64,000 nt of DNA from Streptomyces beigongshangae (GTDB taxonomy: Bacteria > Actinomycetota > Actinomycetes > Streptomycetales > Streptomycetaceae): the NCBI RefSeq assembly GCF_019710745.1, contig NZ_JAHKJW010000001.1:249140-313139 (forward strand), given 5' to 3'. The notes below the pieces were generated by a model. It was not told the origin of the DNA and did not search any database. It saw nothing but the letters and a program-made list of their open reading frames with translations. Below are positions 1 through 8,919 of this stretch, one piece after another. A program made the position numbers and the translations under genes. Position 1 is the first letter of the stretch. Every line of letters starts with the position of its first letter.

Positions 1-128
1 CGGGCGAGCTCTTCGAGTCCGGTCTTGTCGTACACGCTGACGAGCGCGCGCCGGATGACCCGCTTGGTGCCCTCGGCCGTACCTGTGCTGTCTGTGGTGC
101 CTGCGCTGCCTGTGCTCTCGGCTGTCAC
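1..128 (-). CDS. purH: PurH, bifunctional AICAR transformylase/IMP cyclohydrolase, N-terminal fragment
   Basis: Only the first 42 or so codons lie in the window; the gene runs off the left edge. After a Ser/Thr/Gly-rich N-terminal extension the reading frame gives RRALVSVYDKTGLEELA, the conserved opening of the IMP cyclohydrolase (MGS-like) domain of PurH, which catalyses the last two steps of purine synthesis. The GTG start (126-128) overlaps the purN stop as GTGA, so purN and purH are translationally coupled. The call rests on the short N-terminus and on the purN neighbour. Confidence 0.88.
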   Translation of the reverse strand, partial: MTAESTGSAGTTDSTGTAEGTKRVIRRALVSVYDKTGLEELA

Positions 129-754
129 TGGATAACTACCTTTCGTCCCTCGATGCGATAGCCGTTGCGGGCGAGCCGCCCCACGACATCGACGAGCAGC
201 TTTCGCTCGACTTCCTTGATGCGCTCATGGAGAGCCGCACCCTCGTCCTCGTAGTCCTCGTTGCGGACCTCGACCACGCCCTGGGCGATGATCGGGCCGG
301 TGTCGACACCGTCGTCGACGAAGTGGACGGTGCACCCGGTGACCTTCGCGCCGTAGGCGAGGGCGTCACGGACGCCGTGCGCCCCCGGGAAACTGGGCAG
401 CAGAGCGGGGTGGGTGTTGACGAACCGGCCGCCGAAGCGGGCCAGGAACTCCTTGCCCACGATCTTCATGAAGCCGGCCGAGACGACGAGGTCCGGCGCG
501 TACGCGCCGGTGGCCCCGGCCAGCGCCGCGTCCCACTCCTCACGGGTCCCGTAGTCCTTGACCCGGCGGACGAAGGTCGGCAGCCCGGCGCGCTCGGCGC
601 GCTCCAGGCCGGCGATGCCGTCGCGGTCCGCGCCGACCGCGACGATCTCCGCCCCGTAGGCGTCCGGCCCCTGCGACGCGACCGCGTCGAGGAGGGCCTG
701 CAGATTCGTACCTGATCCGGAGACCAGCACGACGAGGCGCTTGGCCTTGGCCAC
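125..754 (-). CDS. purN: Phosphoribosylglycinamide formyltransferase
   Basis: PurN transfers a formyl group from 10-formyl-THF to GAR, the third step of de novo purine synthesis (cytoplasmic). The 209 residues match the usual PurN length. Visible motifs are the phosphate-binding loop SGSGTN (residues 12-17), the catalytic Asn/His in NTHPALLPSFPG (Asn113, His115) and the Asp of VDTGPIIAQ (Asp151). The start is GTG at 754 with a purine-rich AAGGG about 7 nt upstream. It is the upstream gene of a purNH operon, with a 4-bp overlap with purH. Confidence 0.95.
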   Translation of the reverse strand: MAKAKRLVVLVSGSGTNLQALLDAVASQGPDAYGAEIVAVGADRDGIAGLERAERAGLPTFVRRVKDYGTREEWDAALAGATGAYAPDLVVSAGFMKIVGKEFLARFGGRFVNTHPALLPSFPGAHGVRDALAYGAKVTGCTVHFVDDGVDTGPIIAQGVVEVRNEDYEDEGAALHERIKEVERKLLVDVVGRLARNGYRIEGRKVVIQ

Positions 755-1234
755 GGCGGGGCCCTTTCTCGGGGAGTGCCTTTGTACGGTCGTACGAATG
801 CTTCGCGCCCTGGGATACGGGGAAGTCTACGAAGCGGCCGACCGGCAGCAACGATACCGGCACACCGGACGGCCCCCTGGGGACGGGGGCACGGCCGGAA
901 GGTAGCGTCTGGGGAGGAACCGCCCGGGGAAGACGGTCCGCGCGGGGGAACGCCTTTCGCGTACGGGACGTTGACCAGGCACAGGTACGCATGTCCGGGA
1001 AGCGGGCCCCGGACGCGTGACCGGCTCCGTGGACAGCGGCCCGCCGACACCACCGCCCGACGGACGCCACCGCCGGACACACCGCCCGCCGAGCACCGCC
1101 GAGTCGAACACCGCCAAGCCGAACACCGCCAAGGGGAAGACGCACACCTGATGCCGGACCGACGCCTCCGACGCCTCCCGCTCCTGCTGCGCGAGCGGCG
1201 CCCCTCCCCCGTTCCACCGCGGGAGGGCGACGAC
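755..1234. other. Divergent intergenic region between purN and a membrane-protein gene, with 15-bp repeats
   Basis: This stretch must hold the purNH promoter on the minus strand and the promoter of the gene starting at 1235. No RNA gene is apparent. Around 1094-1138 there are three imperfect tandem 15-mers of the form CACCGCCAAGCCGAA. An open frame runs through the region on the plus strand, but its composition (Arg/Pro/Thr-rich) and the lack of a ribosome site argue that it is not translated. Confidence 0.6.
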
Positions 1235-2047
1235 GTGCCCGAGGGCGGGCCGGGCTCCGCGGGTGACCAGGGCTCCGCGGGCGGCCAGGGATCTCCGGGT
1301 GACCAGGGGTCCGCGGGTGGCCAGGGGTCCGGTGCGCCGGCTTCCGGGCAGCGGCCCGAGCCGTCCCGGGCGCCGAGCGGCTCCTCGGACGACAACCCCT
1401 TCGCCCCGCCCCCCGAGGGCACCCCCGACCGGCCTTGGCAGCCCCGGCGCCCCGCGGGCGGCCAGGACGGCGGCCCCGGCCAGGACGACGGCAGCTCCCC
1501 GTGGGGCAGCCAGTGGAGCGACCGGCAGCCGGGGCGCGCGCAGGGCGGCCGTTTCGGCGACAAGCCCGGTTCCGGCTCCCCGGGCGGCCCCGGCGGCGGT
1601 CAGGGCGGTCCGCAGGGGTCCGGCGGTCCCGGTTCCGGCACGCGCTGGGACCCGGCCGACCCCGCGCAGCGACGCGCCCGGTACGCACTGCTCGGCGGCA
1701 TGTGGGCGTTCTTCTTCGCCCTCTTCAGCTGGTCTTACGTGGCACTGCTGCTCGGCGCCCTGGCCCTCTACTGGGCGATCAGCGCCCTGCGTGACAAGCC
1801 GCGCCCGGCGGCCCCGGACGCCCCGGCCCCGCCGACCCAGGGCGCGAGGCCCCAGACCACCGCGGCGATCAGCGGCCTGGTCACGGCGTCCCTGGCGCTC
1901 ACCATGGTGGCGATGACCTTCACGGCCCAGCTGGTGTACCGCGACTACTACACCTGCGTGAACGACTCCCTCACCAACACGGCGAAGAAGTCCTGCGACG
2001 ACCTGCTCCCGGACGAGTTGCAGGGGCTGCTGGGGACGCGCGGCTGA
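1235..2047 (+). CDS. Membrane protein with long Gly/Pro/Gln-rich N-terminal region
   Basis: I do not recognise a named family. The predicted 270-residue protein has about 145 N-terminal residues of low complexity (Gly, Pro, Ser, Gln repeats such as [12 protein letters not shown]). A membrane part follows: two hydrophobic stretches around residues 150-186, a Pro/Ala-rich loop, and a third helix around 210-234. A short tail carries two Cys ([15 protein letters not shown]) that could form an outside disulfide. The GTG start at 1235 is chosen because GGGAGGG lies 5-8 nt upstream; an in-frame ATG at 1151 is the alternative. It is divergent from purN. Confidence 0.7.
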   Translation: MPEGGPGSAGDQGSAGGQGSPGDQGSAGGQGSGAPASGQRPEPSRAPSGSSDDNPFAPPPEGTPDRPWQPRRPAGGQDGGPGQDDGSSPWGSQWSDRQPGRAQGGRFGDKPGSGSPGGPGGGQGGPQGSGGPGSGTRWDPADPAQRRARYALLGGMWAFFFALFSWSYVALLLGALALYWAISALRDKPRPAAPDAPAPPTQGARPQTTAAISGLVTASLALTMVAMTFTAQLVYRDYYTCVNDSLTNTAKKSCDDLLPDELQGLLGTRG

Positions 2048-2081
2048 TCCCTTCTCGCGCCGGCTGCTTCCCGGCCCGCCC

Positions 2082-2135
2082 GGCTGTCACGTCGGTCCGG
2101 CTGTCACGTCGGTCCGGGCTGCCGTCGGTCCGGGC
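2082..2135. repeat. 17-bp direct repeat downstream of the membrane-protein gene
   Basis: The unit GGCTGTCACGTCGGTCC occurs twice back to back, followed by a third degenerate copy. It lies between two convergent genes. No function is evident; it is one of several short minisatellites in the spacers of this window. Confidence 0.7.
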
Positions 2136-2186
2136 GGTCGAGCGGGTCCGCGGGGGCGGCAGCCCGGTCCGGTGCCACCCACCGGG

Positions 2187-3797
2187 TCAGGAGTCCCCGC
2201 ACCCGGAATCCCCGTGCCCCGGAGGCCGCTTTCCCGGGCGCCGTCTCCCCAACCGGCCGCTTCCCACGGGTCCGGTTCCGGTTCCGGGCCCGGTCCTGAT
2301 CCCTGTCCCTTTCCCTGTCCCTGTCCTTGCCCCTGTCCCAGCACCGGAGCGCAGGTGCGTCGGGAGGCCGTACACGCGGCGCCCACGTCCGGGTCCGCGC
2401 AGCCGCCACGCGCGCAGGGCCAGCCCCGTCGGCAGTCCCACCCCCGCGATCCAGCCCGCCGCGGCCGACCCCGTCCACCACCAGACCGGGCCGAAGTCGG
2501 ACAGGGCGGCCACCCCGAGGGGCCCGCCCGCCAGTGCGACGAGCACCGCCAGGGCGGAGCCGCACAGGAGTGCCGCGAGCGCCAGCGTCTCGGCGATCCG
2601 CCGGCAGGACCAGGCGGCGGCGCGCCGGGAGGCCGCGGAGGCCGCGCTCCTTCCCCCGGTCGCCCCGGTCGCCCCGACCGTGAACCAGGCCACCACGACC
2701 CCGGCCACCAGGGGCACGGCTCCGGCCGCCCAGTTCAGGGGAGTACCGGGCCCGGCGTCCGGAACGGCCGCCAGCAGGGGGAAGGGCGGCAGCCGCCGGC
2801 CGGGGTCCGAGAGGAACGGCGACACCGCGTGCCCGGCCCCGAGCGCGAATCCGGGGCCGAGGGCGTACGCGGCTCCCCACACCGCGGCGTTCGGGACGAG
2901 GGCCAGCGCCAGCAGCAGCACCGCGCACCGGCCCGACCAGCTCTCCGTGAGTTGCAGGAACGACTGCCGCGCCGGGCCTCCGTGCCACATCAGCGAGACC
3001 GCGACGAGCACGGCCCCGCCCCCCACGAGCGCCGCGACACCGGCGGCCGCGGCACGCGCGGCGACCGGCAGCCGGGACCCGGCGGCGGAGGGAGCGGCAG
3101 AAGGGGCGGGCGGACCGCCGGAGGTCCGGCGCAGCGACAGCAACAGCGACGGGAGCGGCAGCGGTCCGAGCGGTCGCCCGAGGCTCGCCCGGACCCCCAC
3201 CCCCACCGCGGTCATCGCGAGCAGCGGCGGCCACAGGGCGACGGACGGCCACGACGGGCGCGGTTCGCCGCCCGAGGCGTACACCGCGGCGGCGGCGCCG
3301 ACCGTCAGGTATCCCACGACGGCACCGGCCCATGCCGTGCGGGCGGAGACCGGCCCGGACGCGTCCCCGCCGTCCGCCGCGTCGCGCCCCGCGCGGTACA
3401 GCAGCCACGCAGGCAGGGCGACCAGCAGCAGCGGGGTCACCCCGATGGGTGCGGGTACGCCGGACAATGTGTCCGTGCGGACCAGTTCGGCGCCGTGCGC
3501 CAGCAGCCACAGCGTGGCGGCCACGTGCAGTGCCCCGTGGGGACCGCTGTCCGGGTAGGGCGAACTGATCCACACGACCATCACCAGTACGGCGGACGCC
3601 CCCAGCCCGAGCCCCGCCGCGAGCGCACCTCCCACCAGGCCGGCGGCCAGTCCGCCCGGCCGCTCCCGCAGCCGGACGAGCGAGGGCGACATCGACGGCG
3701 ACGGGCCGCGGTACGGCCTCCCGTCCGGATGGCGGCGCGGACTTCCCTCCGGACTTCCGTCCGGGTTGCGATCGGTCATCTGGGTCACGCCCGTCAT
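2187..3797 (-). CDS. Large polytopic membrane protein (DUF6350-like)
   Basis: The 536-residue product has a charged N-terminus followed by at least ten hydrophobic segments from about residue 50 to 430, for example [20 protein letters not shown] and [19 protein letters not shown]. It resembles the DUF6350 family, found next to purN in many actinomycetes; transport or cell-division roles have been suggested but none is shown here. The C-terminal 80 residues are a Gly/Thr/Arg-rich tail encoded by CCTGTC-type hexamer repeats (about 2300-2340) and may be poorly conserved. Two in-frame ATGs (3797, 3779) are possible starts. It is divergent from the sigma-like gene at 3894. Confidence 0.8.
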   Translation of the reverse strand: MTGVTQMTDRNPDGSPEGSPRRHPDGRPYRGPSPSMSPSLVRLRERPGGLAAGLVGGALAAGLGLGASAVLVMVVWISSPYPDSGPHGALHVAATLWLLAHGAELVRTDTLSGVPAPIGVTPLLLVALPAWLLYRAGRDAADGGDASGPVSARTAWAGAVVGYLTVGAAAAVYASGGEPRPSWPSVALWPPLLAMTAVGVGVRASLGRPLGPLPLPSLLLSLRRTSGGPPAPSAAPSAAGSRLPVAARAAAAGVAALVGGGAVLVAVSLMWHGGPARQSFLQLTESWSGRCAVLLLALALVPNAAVWGAAYALGPGFALGAGHAVSPFLSDPGRRLPPFPLLAAVPDAGPGTPLNWAAGAVPLVAGVVVAWFTVGATGATGGRSAASAASRRAAAWSCRRIAETLALAALLCGSALAVLVALAGGPLGVAALSDFGPVWWWTGSAAAGWIAGVGLPTGLALRAWRLRGPGRGRRVYGLPTHLRSGAGTGARTGTGKGTGIRTGPGTGTGPVGSGRLGRRRPGKRPPGHGDSGCGDS

Positions 3798-3893
3798 GCT
3801 CCCAACGACACGCGCTTTCCCGTCGTAACAGGCGAACCTCGGATGTGTCGCTCAATATACGTTTATGTGCTTTTACGTACGAAGGGGTGACCG

Positions 3894-4760
3894 GTGATGG
3901 AGAGCACTGTCCCTGCCGCCGCCGACCTCGCGACCGCCGACGGCCCCGCGACCGGTGACGCCCTGACGCCCGCTCAGGCCTTCGACGTCCTCTACGCCTT
4001 CGCCGCCCCCGCCCTCGTACGGCAGACGTACCTGCTCACCGGGCGGCGTGAGCTGGCGCGGGAGTCCGTGGAGCGGGCCTTCCAGCTGGCGTGGCAGCGC
4101 TGGCCCGAGGTGGCGGTCGACCGGGACCCGGCGGGCTGGGTGCGGGCGGCGGCGTACGAGTACGCGATGTCCCCCTGGCACCGGCTGCGGCTGCGCCTGC
4201 GACTGCCGGAGCCGCCGCCCGCCGCGCTGGACGACCGCCGGCTGCTGTCCGTACTGCGGGGTCTGCCACCCGCCTACCGGCGCACCCTGCTCCTGCACGA
4301 CGGGCTCGGACTCGGGCTGCCGGAGACCGCGGCCGAGACGGAGGCGAGCACCGCGGCGGCGGCGAACCGCCTGATGTACGCGCGCGCGACCGTCGCCGCA
4401 CGTCTTCCGGAGCTGGCGGAGACGGACGAACTGCGGCGGCGGCTCAAGGAGCTCGGTGACACGGAACGGCTGCGGACCGCCCCGGAAGCCGCCGCCGTCC
4501 GTACCGGCGGCGAACGCCGGGCCCGCCACTGGACCCGTGCGGCCGTCGCCCTCACGGTGCTGGTCATCGGTTCCACCGCGTTCACGCTCCACACGGCCCC
4601 CGACCACTACGAGGCCCCGCAGGCCCCGGCCAAGACGGTGCCGGGCGTTCCCCCGCGCTCCGGTCCCCTCCAGCTGTCGACGGAGGACGTGCAGTTGCGC
4701 GCCAGGCTCCGGGCCATGTTCGGCGAGGGCCCGCAGAAACTCCTGCCGCAGCTCCGCTGA
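3894..4760 (+). CDS. Degenerate ECF sigma-factor-like protein with C-terminal transmembrane helix
   Basis: The 288-residue protein has the layout of an ECF sigma factor. The sigma2-like half (residues about 25-90, VRQTYLLTGRRELARESVE) is followed by a sigma4-like half (about 110-165, LPPAYRRTLLLHDGLGLGLPETA), in which the GLPETAAETEAS stretch sits where the helix-turn-helix should be. A hydrophobic helix around 215-233 (WTRAAVALTVLVIGSTAFTL) then anchors it in the membrane. This combination is unusual: it may be a membrane-tethered or non-functional sigma. The start is GTG 3894 or ATG 3897, behind GAAGGGG. The upstream spacer is AT-rich and shared with the divergent membrane-protein gene. Confidence 0.75.
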   Translation: MMESTVPAAADLATADGPATGDALTPAQAFDVLYAFAAPALVRQTYLLTGRRELARESVERAFQLAWQRWPEVAVDRDPAGWVRAAAYEYAMSPWHRLRLRLRLPEPPPAALDDRRLLSVLRGLPPAYRRTLLLHDGLGLGLPETAAETEASTAAAANRLMYARATVAARLPELAETDELRRRLKELGDTERLRTAPEAAAVRTGGERRARHWTRAAVALTVLVIGSTAFTLHTAPDHYEAPQAPAKTVPGVPPRSGPLQLSTEDVQLRARLRAMFGEGPQKLLPQLR

Positions 4761-4782
4761 GGACGCCCGGTCCGCCGGACGC

Positions 4783-4820
4783 CGACGGGCCCGCACCCCG
4801 GTGGGGATGCGGGCCCGTCG
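4783..4820. terminator. Bidirectional terminator between the sigma-like gene and sucD
   Basis: A perfect 13-bp inverted repeat, CGACGGGCCCGCA (4783-4795) with TGCGGGCCCGTCG (4808-4820) and a 12-nt loop, lies exactly between two convergent genes. There is no long T-run, as is usual in high-GC genomes. Confidence 0.85.
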
Positions 4821-4860
4821 ACATGTCGGCACATCGACCGGCCGACCGGGACGTCCCGGG

Positions 4861-5745
4861 TCAGCCGGCCAGGATGGCGCGGGCCAGCTTCGCCGTCTCG
4901 GTCGGCGTCTTGCCGACCTTGACGCCGGCGGCCTCCAGGGCCTCCTTCTTCGCGGCGGCCGTGCCGGAGGAGCCGGAGACGATGGCGCCGGCGTGGCCCA
5001 TGGTCTTGCCCTCGGGCGCGGTGAAGCCCGCGACGTAGCCCACGACCGGCTTGGTCACGTTCTCCTTGATGAAGTCCGCCGCACGCTCCTCGGCGTCGCC
5101 GCCGATCTCACCGATCATGACGATCAGGTCGGTGTCGGGGTCGGCCTCGAACGCGGCGAGCGCGTCGATGTGCGTCGTACCGATGACCGGGTCGCCACCG
5201 ATGCCGACGGCCGACGAGAAGCCGATGTCCCGGAGCTCGTACATCATCTGGTACGTCAGCGTGCCGGACTTCGAGACCAGGCCGATGCGGCCCGGCTTCG
5301 TGATGTCGCCCGGGATGATGCCGGCGTTGGACTGGCCCGGGGTGATGAGACCGGGGCAGTTCGGGCCGATGATGCGGGTCTTGTTGCCCTTCGACTTCGC
5401 GTACGCCCAGAAGGCGGCGGAGTCGTGGACGGCGATGCCCTCGGTGATGACGACCGCGAGGGGGATCTCGGCGTCGATGGCCTCGACGACTGCGGCCTTG
5501 GAGAAGGCCGGCGGCACGAAGAGGACGGACACGTTGGCGCCCGTCTTCTCGATGGCCTCGGCGACCGTGCCGAAGACGGGGATCTCGGTGCCGTCGACGT
5601 CGACCGAGGTGCCGGCCTTGCGCGGGTTCACACCGCCGACGATGTTCGTGCCGTCGGCGAGCATGAGCTTGGTGTGCTTCATGCCCGTGGCACCGGTCAT
5701 GCCCTGGACGATGACCTTGCTGTCCTTGTTGAGGAAGATAGCCAT
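4861..5745 (-). CDS. sucD: Succinate-CoA ligase, alpha subunit
   Basis: The alpha subunit binds CoA and carries the phospho-histidine of succinyl-CoA synthetase, which makes ATP or GTP from succinyl-CoA in the TCA cycle. The 294 residues fit the family. Visible features are the N-terminal CoA-binding Rossmann fold ([17 protein letters not shown]), the signature [10 protein letters not shown], and [17 protein letters not shown] near the C-terminus with the active-site His. It follows sucC by 21 bp on the same strand, so one transcript is likely. Confidence 0.97.
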   Translation of the reverse strand: MAIFLNKDSKVIVQGMTGATGMKHTKLMLADGTNIVGGVNPRKAGTSVDVDGTEIPVFGTVAEAIEKTGANVSVLFVPPAFSKAAVVEAIDAEIPLAVVITEGIAVHDSAAFWAYAKSKGNKTRIIGPNCPGLITPGQSNAGIIPGDITKPGRIGLVSKSGTLTYQMMYELRDIGFSSAVGIGGDPVIGTTHIDALAAFEADPDTDLIVMIGEIGGDAEERAADFIKENVTKPVVGYVAGFTAPEGKTMGHAGAIVSGSSGTAAAKKEALEAAGVKVGKTPTETAKLARAILAG

Positions 5746-5766
5746 GGCTGTTCTTTCCCTCGTCCC

Positions 5767-6945
5767 TTACTTCGCGGCCGCGAGCTCGGCGGCCTTGTCG
5801 GCCGCGCCGTCCATGGTGTCCACGCGCTGCACCAGCGGGTGGTTGGCGTCGGAGAGGATCTTGCGACCCAGCTCGGCGTTGTTGCCGTCGAGGCGGACGA
5901 CCAGCGGCTTGCTGACCTCCTCACCCTTGTCGGCGAGCAGCTGCAGCGCCTGGACGATGCCGTTGGCGACCTCGTCACAGGCGGTGATGCCGCCGAAGAC
6001 GTTGACGAAGACGGACCTGACGTCCGGGTCGCCGAGGATGATCTCCAGGCCGTTCGCCATGACCGCGGCGGAGGCGCCGCCGCCGATGTCGAGGAAGTTG
6101 GCGGGCTTCACGCCACCGTGGTTCTCGCCTGCGTACGCGACGACGTCGAGGGTGCTCATGACGAGACCCGCGCCGTTGCCGATGATGCCGACCTCGCCGT
6201 CGAGCTTGACGTAGTTGAGGTTCTTCTCCTTGGCGGCGGCCTCCAGCGGGTTGGCCGCGGCCTTGTCCTCCAGGGCCGCGTGGTCCGCCTGGCGGAACTC
6301 GGCGTTCTCGTCCAGGGAGACCTTGCCGTCCAGCGCCAGGACGTCACCGGAGGCGACCTTGGCGAGCGGGTTGACCTCGACGAGGAGCGCGTCCTCGGCG
6401 ACGAAGGTGTCCCACAGGGTCACGAGGACCTCGGCGACCTTCTCGGCCACCTCCTCCGGGAACTTCGCCAGCGCCACGATCTCGCGCGCCTTCTCGATCG
6501 AGACGCCCTCGACGGCGTCGACCGGGACCTTCGCGAGGGCCTCGGGGGTCTTCTCCGCGACCTCCTCGATGTCCATGCCGCCCTGTACGGAGGCCATGGC
6601 GAGGAAGGTGCGGTTCGTGCGGTCGAGGAGGTAGGAGACGTAGTACTCCTCAAGAATCTCCGGAGCCGTCTCGGCGATCATCACCTTGTGGACCGTGTGG
6701 CCCTTGATGTCCATGCCGAGGATGTCCGTCGCGCGAGCGACGGCCTCGTCCGGGGTGCCGGCCAGCTTCACGCCGCCGGCCTTACCGCGGCCACCGACCT
6801 TGACCTGCGCCTTGACGACGGACTTGCCGCCAAGTCGCTCGGTCGCCGCGCGCGCCCCTTCAGGCGTGTCGATGACTTCACCGGCCAGCACCGGTACACC
6901 GTGCTTGGCGAAGAGGTCCCTCGCCTGGTACTCGAACAGGTCCAC
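5767..6945 (-). CDS. sucC: Succinate-CoA ligase, beta subunit
   Basis: The 392-residue protein has the ATP-grasp fold of the beta subunit, beginning [19 protein letters not shown]. The substrate region shows [17 protein letters not shown] and [16 protein letters not shown], which are diagnostic. It partners SucD in the TCA cycle. The start is GTG at 6945. It is the first gene of sucCD; a long upstream spacer with two GTGA..TCAC palindromes (7010-7025, 7124-7137) suggests a regulated promoter. Confidence 0.97.
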   Translation of the reverse strand: MDLFEYQARDLFAKHGVPVLAGEVIDTPEGARAATERLGGKSVVKAQVKVGGRGKAGGVKLAGTPDEAVARATDILGMDIKGHTVHKVMIAETAPEILEEYYVSYLLDRTNRTFLAMASVQGGMDIEEVAEKTPEALAKVPVDAVEGVSIEKAREIVALAKFPEEVAEKVAEVLVTLWDTFVAEDALLVEVNPLAKVASGDVLALDGKVSLDENAEFRQADHAALEDKAAANPLEAAAKEKNLNYVKLDGEVGIIGNGAGLVMSTLDVVAYAGENHGGVKPANFLDIGGGASAAVMANGLEIILGDPDVRSVFVNVFGGITACDEVANGIVQALQLLADKGEEVSKPLVVRLDGNNAELGRKILSDANHPLVQRVDTMDGAADKAAELAAAK

Positions 6946-7009
6946 GCGCGTCCGTCCCTATCAGGTAATTCGCGGTTCGTTGTCTGCGTGGGCGTGCCGC
7001 GAGGGCAAC

Positions 7010-7025
7010 GTGACTGCGCGGTCAC
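7010..7025. promoter_or_regulatory. Palindrome GTGAC-6-GTCAC upstream of sucC
   Basis: GTGACTGCGCGGTCAC has perfect 5-bp arms and lies 65 bp upstream of the sucC start. It resembles a cAMP-receptor-type half-site pair but with longer spacing than the second palindrome at 7124. The binding protein is unknown. Confidence 0.4.
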
Positions 7026-7123
7026 AAGGAGGGCGTGAGCACGGTGGCCGACACGCGGCATGTCCGTCTCGCAGGTTATCCCCGCAGGCGGTGGGGCCGT
7101 AAATCGCAGATCACACCTGGGCG

Positions 7124-7137
7124 GTGATTACGGTCAC
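7124..7137. promoter_or_regulatory. Candidate Crp-type site upstream of sucC
   Basis: GTGATTACGGTCAC has perfect GTGA/TCAC arms and fits the GTG-N6-GNCAC pattern that I recall for Streptomyces Crp. It sits about 180 bp upstream of sucC. The assignment is by pattern only. Confidence 0.45.
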
Positions 7138-7153
7138 AGAATGCCAGCCGAAA

Positions 7154-7189
7154 GGGCCTCACCAGGCTGGGGTTTGCCTGGTGAGGCCC
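7154..7189. terminator. Strong hairpin, probable terminator of the upstream secreted-protein transcript
   Basis: The perfect 14-bp stem GGGCCTCACCAGGC (7154-7167) / GCCTGGTGAGGCCC (7176-7189) has an 8-nt loop. It lies between the minus-strand secreted-protein gene and sucC, where it would insulate sucCD from read-through. Confidence 0.7.
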
Positions 7190-7589
7190 CGCGATCAGCC
7201 CCTGAAACCGACCTGAGGGGCGTGGACCGGCCGGCCCTCACCCCAATGAGGACCGGCCGACCCGACCGCAGGGTCTCGGCCGCACCGGCCGAACGGCTTT
7301 CGGCCGTACGGGGCCTGCGCCCTGCGGAGTCTCGAGAGGTCGGGGACGGAGGACGGACAGGACAGGACGGGACAGGTCGTACGGCATACGCCGTACGCAG
7401 TCGCATGACGGACGTCGGGCATCGGGCGCCGTACGTCGGATGTCTGAGGCCTGAGCTGTCGAGGACCGTGGAGAACAGTCGAGGACCGTCGGCGGGACGG
7501 CGGACAGCCGGGCCGCGTCACGGCCCCGGCCACGTCGGCCACGGCTCACACGAACGGCTGAATGTCACCCGTTACGAAGCCCTCGAAGA

Positions 7590-7637
7590 AACAGAACGAC
7601 GGGCAGGACGGCGAACAGGACGGCGAGCAGGACGGCG
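7590..7637. repeat. 12-bp tandem repeats (GGCGAACAGGAC)
   Basis: About four copies of a 12-mer (variants GGCGAACAGGAC, GGCGAGCAGGAC) lie just past the stop of the secreted-protein gene. Read on the minus strand in one frame they encode AVLFAVLLAVL-like hydrophobic residues. Confidence 0.65.
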
Positions 7638-7665
7638 AACGGAACCCGGCAGCGCAGAGCCGGAC

Positions 7666-8688
7666 CTAGCCGGGGGACGCCGGAACGTCCCGGTGACGGT
7701 CCCGGGTCCCGGCCGCGGTGACGGCCGCGGCGGCACCGGGCACCAGCGTCGGCCGGAGCCTCTCGTTCGACGTGACGGCCTGCGCGTCACCGTGCCTCGG
7801 CGAACCGTTGTCGGCCGCGGAGTGCCGCGCCGCCGCATCCGTGGGCTCACTGCCGGGAACCCGGGGCGCGGGCGCCCGCTCGGCCGGTATGACCCCGGCG
7901 ACCCGGGTGCGCGCGGGTCGGCGCACGTCGTCGGCCACGGCGGGGTCGGCGTCGAACCGCGGTCCGTACTCCACCACCGCGCTGCGAACGCCCGACCGCC
8001 TCGCACCGGACTGCTTCCCGTCCGACCGCGGGTCGGCGGTCTGGTGCGGGTCGGCGGCCGGGTGCCGGTCCGTCGTCCCGCCCTGCGGCTGCTCCGGTGC
8101 CGGCGTACCGGCGGGCAACGTCTGGTCGGGCACCAGAGGCAGCGGCAGGGGGAGGGGCAGTCCCGGCGTGTCCGGAAGTCCGGGGACGTCCGGGAGCCCC
8201 GGCGTCTCCGGGACACCGGGAACCTCCGGCAGCGTGGGCGATTCCGGCGGCGACGGCCACCACTGCGGCGGGTCCGGCCGCTCGGCGATCCCGTCGGCGA
8301 TCTGGTCCACCGGATCGCCGACGGGCCGTAGAACCTGCTCGGTGACCGGCCGCACGACGCGCCGGACCTCGTCGGCCACGGGCGCGACCAGCCCGGAGAG
8401 CCCGGCCTGTCCGGAGAGCCCGGCCTGTCCGGAGCCGGAGGGTGACTCGGACACGGAGGCGGAGGAGAACGCGGAGGCGGAGGAGAACGCGGAGGCGAAG
8501 GACGGGACAGGTGCGGACGACGGCTTCGGGGCCGCCGCGCCACCGTCCGCCGCGCGGGCCTGCTCCCCGCAGAGCAGCCCCAGCACGAACAACCCGCCCA
8601 CCAGCAGCACCAGTTGCAGCACACGCCGTCCCGACACTGCGCGTGTCCCACGCGGAGCGTCACCGGACGATGCGGCCGACAGGGCCAC
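7666..8688 (-). CDS. Secreted or membrane-anchored Pro/Gly-rich protein of unknown function
   Basis: Predicted 340 residues. The N-terminus has a basic patch and a hydrophobic core (RRVLQLVLLVGGLFVLGLLC) ending near a signal-peptidase-like ARAADG site. The rest is low complexity: Ser/Ala-rich, then Val/Pro repeats (LPEVPGVPETPGLPDVPG) and a charged tail. The GTG start at 8688 is chosen for the GGAGG about 8 nt upstream; the frame is open further upstream. The stop follows a run of five C, and a one-base insertion there would add a C-terminal membrane helix (see findings). No enzymatic motif was seen. Confidence 0.65.
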   Translation of the reverse strand: MALSAASSGDAPRGTRAVSGRRVLQLVLLVGGLFVLGLLCGEQARAADGGAAAPKPSSAPVPSFASAFSSASAFSSASVSESPSGSGQAGLSGQAGLSGLVAPVADEVRRVVRPVTEQVLRPVGDPVDQIADGIAERPDPPQWWPSPPESPTLPEVPGVPETPGLPDVPGLPDTPGLPLPLPLPLVPDQTLPAGTPAPEQPQGGTTDRHPAADPHQTADPRSDGKQSGARRSGVRSAVVEYGPRFDADPAVADDVRRPARTRVAGVIPAERAPAPRVPGSEPTDAAARHSAADNGSPRHGDAQAVTSNERLRPTLVPGAAAAVTAAGTRDRHRDVPASPG

Positions 8689-8712
8689 GGCGGGGCCTCC
8701 CGTGCGAAGGAG

Positions 8713-8775
8713 CGGGTCGAAGGGTCGAAGCGAAGGGTCAAGGCGAAAGGTCAAGGCGAAGGGTCGAGGCGAACA
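8713..8775. repeat. 13-bp tandem repeats (AAGGCGAAGGGTC)
   Basis: About four to five degenerate copies of AAGGCGAAGGGTC lie directly upstream of the secreted-protein gene, between it and the VWA gene. They may lie in its 5' leader. No function is known. Confidence 0.7.
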
Positions 8776-8919
8776 GGGGCGCGGCCGAAAGGCTGCGCGC
8801 CCCCGCAGGCGCGCCGATCCTCGCACGGGACTCCGGAGGTTGCGCAAGTCCCCTGTTACCGATGGATACGCGTGTCCGCTTTTTCCGCCGCCCCACCGCC
8901 CGCTCCCCCACTGACGCCT

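Larger units (their letters stand above)
6946..7665. other. 720-bp non-coding spacer upstream of sucCD
   Basis: No convincing gene is visible. The part nearest sucC holds two palindromes and must contain its promoter. The middle holds a strong hairpin (7154-7189). The far part is rich in short GGACA-type iterations, with a perfect 7-bp inverted repeat GTACGGC-4-GCCGTAC at 7379-7396. A frame ending at 7565 encodes a hydrophobic segment that could be the displaced C-terminus of the neighbouring secreted protein (see findings). Confidence 0.6.

Noticed and set aside
4456..7038. An 860-codon open frame on the plus strand over sucCD
   Set aside because: Antisense to unmistakable sucC and sucD; composition (Asp/Val/Leu/Gly/Arg repeats) is that of an opposite-strand shadow.
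7718..8914. A plus-strand 398-codon frame opposite the secreted protein
   Set aside because: The minus strand gives a signal-peptide-like N-terminus behind a GGAGG site; the plus frame has no start context. Some doubt remains because both are low complexity.
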